From positions 124,001-188,000 of the forward strand of contig NC_083382.1 of the NCBI RefSeq assembly GCF_031755915.1: a DNA stretch of 64,000 nt, in the 5' to 3' direction. Positions 59,189-64,000 of the stretch are shown here, in pieces. Every line of letters starts with the position of its first letter. The first letter of the stretch is position 1. Source of the DNA: Ziziphus jujuba (Eukaryota; Streptophyta; Magnoliopsida; Rosales; Rhamnaceae). Position numbers and translations under genes: made by a program. The notes beneath the pieces were generated by a model. It saw only the letters and a program-made list of their open reading frames with translations, had not been told where the DNA came from and made no database searches.

Positions 59189-60303
59189 TAAATTTTGTTT
59201 AGGTTTGATTTATCATATTTGCTTTGTTTTATTTTTGTGTTATTCTACAATTTTAACATTAGGTTAAGATTGTTTCTACCCATACATGTGCTGCATATTA
59301 AAAAAAAAATTAAATCTTCAAAGCCTAATTAGGGTTTCTTTTTGTTTAGTTAAATTTTTGTTTGCTTCCTAGTTTGTTGGTTGGTTTCGTATGTTAGTTC
59401 TTAGTAATTTGGTATATTGTTGATTTTTCTTTGCTGTTTTTAATTGTAATTAGTTGCACTTATATATTAAAAAAAAAATAAAAAGGAATTTCGGAAAACA
59501 TATTGCAAAACCTTAAATTTTTTCAATTTGTTTTGTTTGGAAGGTGTATTCAAATTTGAGAAATTGCTAGGCATTGGAGTTGCATTTTTTTGGTGATTGT
59601 GCTGCTGGAAGTTGTGTGATATTATTCGGTTTGTGATATAAAAAATAAAAAAAAAAAGCCGAAGTTAAAAAAAAATTGCACAAAAGGCCGGTTTTGAGAA
59701 TTGCAAATTTGAGTTTGTTTGAATTTGGGAAAAAATCAATTGTGATAGTTGGATTTGTTGTTTATTCAATATTGGTTGTTGGATATTGGAATATTGGTGT
59801 TAATTGATTGGATTAAAATTGGTTTAAGGATTTGAAACAAAAACCTAAATTATGAGAACTACAACCAACATCTATCTCATATTTTGTTTGAATTGTGTTC
59901 TTGTTAATTTTTTGAACCCTTTTCTAAATTTTATCCTTGAATTATGGTCTTTTAATATTCTGGTTTGATTCCTTATTGAATATGAAAATTGCTTTAATAC
60001 TTTTCCTTGTTTTTGGATAGTAAAGCCGAAAATTAGGTTTTCTAATTCACTAGGAATTTGCTTGCTTCTTCCTTCTATTTATTGATAGGTTTAATTAAGA
60101 CATACTTGTAATTTAGTTGCTGATTTTAAGTGTGTTTTATTAGAATTTTGAGATAATATTTGGAGTGAAAAAAGGCAAGAGAGTGTGAGCTTATAACAGG
60201 GTTAAAAGCCAAAACTAGTGTGAAACATGAGTGAATGAGACCTTATTTGAGTGATACACATGAAGGAGTGAACTTGGTGAGATTTCTTGCATTATTTCAC
60301 TAA
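59189..60303 (+). other. Leader of the RT-bearing element
   Basis: Non-coding; shares landmarks with the upstream leaders (TTAGGTTAAG, poly-A tracts, AAAAGGCAAGAGAGTGTGAG near 60170). No gene. Confidence 0.85.
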
Positions 60304-61720
60304 CATGATATTCATGATTACAAAGAGGAGGTGATTCTTTAAGAGAACTTGGAGAGGATTCTATGGGGTTCAAAGGAGAGTATAGAGCATCAGGGAGTTA
60401 TGCAGAACCTACTAACATGCAGGTGGTGTTGGAGCAATTGTAAAGGATGAATGCTCTGTTTGATCAATTCAATCAAAGGATGGACAAGTTTGAGTACCAA
60501 TAGAGAAGGCCAAACCCTAGGATGGAACCACAAGGAGGACGTGGTTGAGGAAGAGGAGACCGTGGACGTTATCGGGAGGAAATTGAAGAAGAAGACTTTA
60601 GAGACAATTTTGAGGAGGATTTCAAAGACATATTTGCACTCCAAGGAAGGCAAATGTGTGGTAGACACAACGAGGAGGATGATGATTTAGGTAATATCAA
60701 GGTTAGTATACCACCATTTTTGGGAAAGAGTGATGCGGAAGCTTGATGATTTAGGTAATATCAAGGTTAGTATACCACCATTTTTGGGAAAGAGTGATGC
60801 GGAAGCTTACTTGGAATGGGAAGAACGTATGGAGATGATTTTTCATTGCCATAACTATTCAGAGGCAAAAAAGGTTAGCTTAACAGCCTTAAATTTGGGA
60901 CATTATGCTTTACAGTGGTGGAACAATGAGCAAAATATCCTAAAAGAGAGTTAGTGACGAGTTAGAAACAACTTAGAGACAAATGAAAGGAGCAATGAGG
61001 AAAAGATTCGTACCAAGCCATTATAATAGGATGTTGCATTAGAGATTACAATCTTTATCTCAAGGAAACAGGTTGATAGAGGATTATTACAAGGAGATGA
61101 AAATGCTCATGATGAGGTTGTGTTTGAATAAAGACTGAGAGGTAACAATGGCTAGGTTTCTTGGAGGGCTTAATCGAGAGATTGCAAACTAAGTGAATCT
61201 ACAACAATATATGGTGTTGGAAGAGATGCTACAAGCAGCGATCAAAATTGAGCACCAACTCAAGAGGAGGGGTAGTAACACATGGCATGGAGGAGCTTTA
61301 AATAGTTGGAGGACCAGTTCAACTAGTTGAAGAAGCAATCCCGCATTCGAGCCAAGACCAAAGTCAAAGCAAGAGGAAAGAAGTGCCATTTGGCCAAGGA
61401 GACACAACCAGGTTGAACCTGTATAAGCACCAAAACCAAAAGGTAAGGATGATCCTAAACCATCTATAGCTCATGATATTGTGTGTTTTAAATGTCAAGA
61501 CAGTGGACATATTGCCAACCAATGTCCAAATAGAAGAATAATGGTGTTGAAGGATAATGGAGAGCTGAAATTAGACAATAAGGAGTTAGAAGCTGAGATT
61601 GAGCACAATGAGGACAAATCTGAAGAAGAATAGCATGATGAACCTGTGACTTACAAGGCTTCAAGGGTTGAGTTAAGTTTTTTGGTACATAGAGTCTTGA
61701 CCATGTATAAGGATGAAGAG
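60304..61720 (+). pseudogene. gag of the RT-bearing element
   Basis: The N-terminal part is degenerate. The capsid core is at 60730-60954 (DLGNIKVSIPPFLGKSDAEA, HYALQWWNNEQN). SLSQGNRLIEDYYKEMKMLM, ATMARFLGGLNREIAN and the intact zinc knuckle CFKCQDSGHIANQC (about 61485-61530) follow with stops between. A 64-bp perfect tandem duplication (60681-60744 and 60745-60808) shifts the frame before the core. Confidence 0.88.
60681..60808 (+). repeat. 64-bp tandem duplication in gag
   Basis: GATGATTTAGGTAATATCAA and the following bases to GCGGAAGCTT occur twice in immediate succession with a period of 64. Not a multiple of three, so the reading frame is lost. The two copies look identical, so the duplication is recent or an assembly artefact. 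Confidence 0.88.
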
Positions 61721-62097
61721 TAAGTGTAACGGGAAAATATTTTCTACACTCTCTTGTGGTGGAGAAATTAGGGTTAACAACAATCAAACATCCAAAACTA
61801 TATAGACTTCAATGGCTTAATGACAGTGGAAAGATGGTAAATAAACAAGCCAAGATAAAGTTTAGTATTGATAACTATGTGAATGTGGTTTTATGTGATG
61901 TTGTACCTATGCATGTAGGACATATTTTATTGGGAAGACCGTGGAAATTTGACAAGAATACTATACACTATAATCGGAAAAATTCCATTGTGTTCCTATT
62001 TAAAAGTAAGAAAGTTAAGCTTAAGCCATTGACACCAAGGGAGGTGTTTAGAAATCATGTGCAAATACAAGAAAGAAGGGAGGCCGAATAGCAAAAG
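61721..62097 (+). pseudogene. Protease remnant lacking the catalytic motif
   Basis: The frame 61756-62091 reads VEKLGLTTIKHPKLYRLQWL, KQAKIKFSIDNYVNVVLCDV and HVGHILLGRPWKF. Compared with 42490-42600 about 65 bases containing DSGSCTNVIS are missing just before it, so the catalytic Asp is absent. Confidence 0.87.
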
Positions 62098-62274
62098 GAG
62101 AAGACCATCATGCCACCCACAACTTCAATAAGCAAATAAGAGGGCAAGGCCGAGCCGCATCACTTAGGTAAGCTTTCTAAACCCGAGAGTGAGAAGCAAA
62201 AGGAAGAAAAGAAAAAGATCAACTTTTATCTTAGTCAAGGTGAGGTTAAAAAGGAATTTTTAATTAAGAAACCT

Positions 62275-63170
62275 ATGCTAGTCATGATGTATAAAGTTAC
62301 ATTTTTAAATCATCTAGCTAACCCTGAAGAGCCTGCATTGCCGAGCTCTATTTCTTCTCTTTTGCAAGAGTTTGATGACATTTTTCTAAAGGAGATTCCT
62401 AGTAGTTTACTACCTATTCAAGGAATTGAACACCAAATAGATTTCATCCCCGAAGCCATAATTCCTAATAAGCCTGCATACAAAAGTAATCCCGATGAGA
62501 CAAAGGAGCTTCAATGCCAGGTAAGTAAATTGCTAAACAAAGATTACATTAGAGAAAGCATGAGTCAATGTGCTATACCTTGATTGTTAATGCCTAAGAA
62601 AGATTGATCTTGGAAAATGTGTGTTGATTGTAGGGCCATTAACAACATAACTATCAAGTATAGGCATCCTATTCCTAGATGAGATGATATGCTTGATGAA
62701 TTATATGGTGCTTACATGTTTTTGAAGATTGACCTTAGGAATGGGTATCATCAAATACGAATGAACGAGGGAGATGAATGGAAGATTGCATTTAAGAGAA
62801 AACATGGTTTGTATGTGTGGTTAGTAATGCCTTTTAGATTAACTAATGCACCTAGTACTTTCATGAGATTAATGAACCATGATATGCACCAATTCATTGG
62901 AAAATTTATGGTTATTTATTTTTTATGATATTCTTGTATATAGTAGGAATTTAGATAACATGAAGAACACCTTATATTAGTTTTAGAAGTACTTAGGAAA
63001 GAAGGATTGTTTGCTAATCTTAAAAAGTGTAATTTTTGTCAAGATGAGCTTGTGTTTCTAACATTTGTTATGAGTGTTGCAGGAATCAAGGTTGACCAAT
63101 CCAAGGTCAAAGCAATCCAAGATTGGCTGAAACCTATTACTATTACCCAGTAAGAAGTTTTCATGGTTTG
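62275..63170 (+). pseudogene. Reverse transcriptase domain, broken
   Basis: It begins PSSISSLLQEFDDIFLKEIP, then GIEHQIDFIPEA, a stop in SQCAIP-LLMPKKD, CVDCRAINNITIKYRHPIPR, stop, and [20 protein letters not shown] to [16 protein letters not shown] (62689-62928). The catalytic YFDD position is disrupted by extra T/A bases near 62920, giving YFL-stop, after which DILVYSRN continues in another frame. The thumb and connection follow in broken frames. Confidence 0.92.
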
Positions 63171-63289
63171 GCTAGTTTTTACAAGAGAATTGTCAAGGAC
63201 TTTAGTACTATTGCAGCACCATTTATTGAAATAATCAAGAAGAGTGGGATTCCAATGGGAAGAGACACAACAAAAGTCTTTTAACTTGT

Positions 63290-63690
63290 TGAAAGAAAAA
63301 TTAACCAATGCTCCTCTATTGATTTTACCTAATTTTTCTAAGACTTTTGAGATTGAATGTATGCTTCAGGTGTAGGTATTGGAGCATGTTGATGCAGGAA
63401 GGAAAACCTATAACATACTTTAGTGAGAAGATGAATGGGGCAGCATTGAATTATCCAACCTAGGACAAAGAGATGTATGCTTTAGTTTGAGCTTTGGAGA
63501 CATGGCAACATTACTTGATGCCAAAGAAATTTAGGATTAACACAGATCATGAATCTTTGAAGCATATTAAAGGCCAAAAGAAGCTTAATTGATGGCATGG
63601 AAGGTGGATTGAATTCATTGAGACTTTTCCTTATGTCATACGCTATAAGAAAGTTAAAGAAAATGTGGTAGTTGATACTTTATCCCGAAG
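63290..63690 (+). pseudogene. RNase H domain, broken
   Basis: Pieces of the Ty3-type RNase H: [12 protein letters not shown] sequence near 63365, YFSEKMNGAALNYP near 63416, [13 protein letters not shown] near 63496, [16 protein letters not shown] near 63545, and [14 protein letters not shown] near 63667. Several stops are present and the first catalytic Asp region is frameshifted. Confidence 0.85.
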
Positions 63691-63859
63691 GTATGTTTTA
63701 TTTTCAACCTCAGATGCTAAATTGTTTGGTTTTGAACAAGTAAGGAAATTTATGAGCATGATATTGACTTTGGTAAAATATATAGAAATTGTGCTAAACA
63801 TGGTTATAGTAAATTCTATATATTTTATGGGTACTTGTTTAAGGAAAGTCAACTTTGTG

Positions 63860-64000
63860 TGCCTTGTTATAGCACTAGGAAATTACTTGCTAAGGAAGGT
63901 CACGGTGGGGGTTTAAAGGAACACTTTGGTGTAGCAAAAACTTTGTCCATATTACAATAATAGTTTTATTGGCCGAACATGAGGAGAGATGTAAAGAGGA
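63860..64000 (+). pseudogene. Integrase zinc-binding start, cut by window end
   Basis: [25 protein letters not shown] and FYWPNMRRDVKR match the HHCC zinc-binding region of gypsy integrases. A stop precedes FYWP and the sequence ends at 64000. Confidence 0.85.

Larger units (their letters stand above)
58060..64000 (+). mobile_element. Ty3/gypsy-type element with RT, runs off window
   Basis: 5' LTR, primer site, leader, gag, protease, RT, RNase H and the start of integrase are in the order protease-RT-RNase H-integrase, which places it in Ty3/gypsy. It is related to the gag-protease elements upstream but diverged. It is broken by many stops, a tandem duplication in gag, loss of the protease active site and a disrupted RT catalytic motif. 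The rest of integrase and the 3' LTR lie beyond the window. Confidence 0.93.

Overview
The window is plant nuclear DNA, most likely from a eudicot. It is a mosaic of decayed plastid DNA (NUPTs), nested Ty3/gypsy-type LTR retrotransposons, a decayed nuclear ITS2-25S rDNA piece and about 8 kb of AT-rich tandem repeats. No gene looks functional. Nearly every plastid reading frame carries stops, frameshifts or deletions. A free plastome is excluded by the nuclear 25S rDNA, by LTR elements with 5-bp target duplications and by the satellite arrays. The eudicot call rests on the preserved IRa/LSC junction (rpl2, a truncated rps19, then trnH), the rpl2 intron and the ACG start of psbL.

Layout. Block I (1-10389) is an inverted LSC segment: rpl14, rps8 and infA (+), a large deletion, psbE-psbF-psbL-psbJ (+), then petA, cemA, ycf4, psaI, accD and rbcL (-). 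An rrn23 fragment (about 10443-10775) follows. A stretch of unassigned DNA (10776-11642) holds a possible CACTA-type terminus. Block II (11643-13317) is rps2 plus a deleted rpoC2. Block III (13318-32597) is one long IRa-to-LSC piece: ycf2, trnI-CAU, rpl23, rpl2, truncated rps19, trnH, psbA, trnK/matK, rps16, trnQ, psbK, psbI, trnS, trnG, atpA and the end of atpF. Block IV (45156-46225) is rps2 and the end of rpoC2. It continues block III in plastome order, but atpI, atpH and the 5' part of atpF have been replaced by retroelements.

The retroelements belong to one family with LTRs of about 1.1 kb (TG...CA), a primer binding site matching initiator tRNA-Met and a purine tract at the 3' LTR. A minus-strand copy (13580-18034) splits ycf2 with target duplication GAAAC and itself carries a solo LTR with duplication CTAGG. 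At 32598-45155 three LTRs alternate with two internal regions, and a solo LTR with duplication TACTT sits in the first leader. All three of these internal regions lack most of RT, RNase H and integrase and keep gag, protease and the integrase C terminus. They look like one non-autonomous family. A related copy with RT, RNase H and the start of integrase begins at 58060 and runs off the window.

Between these lie the decayed ITS2-25S rDNA (about 46236-49612) and two tandem arrays. Array A (about 49790-51600) has units near 200 bp. Array B (about 51960-57930) has units near 220 bp and a higher-order period near 1.1 kb. Units in both carry imperfect palindromes built on GCGACGC/GCGTCGC.
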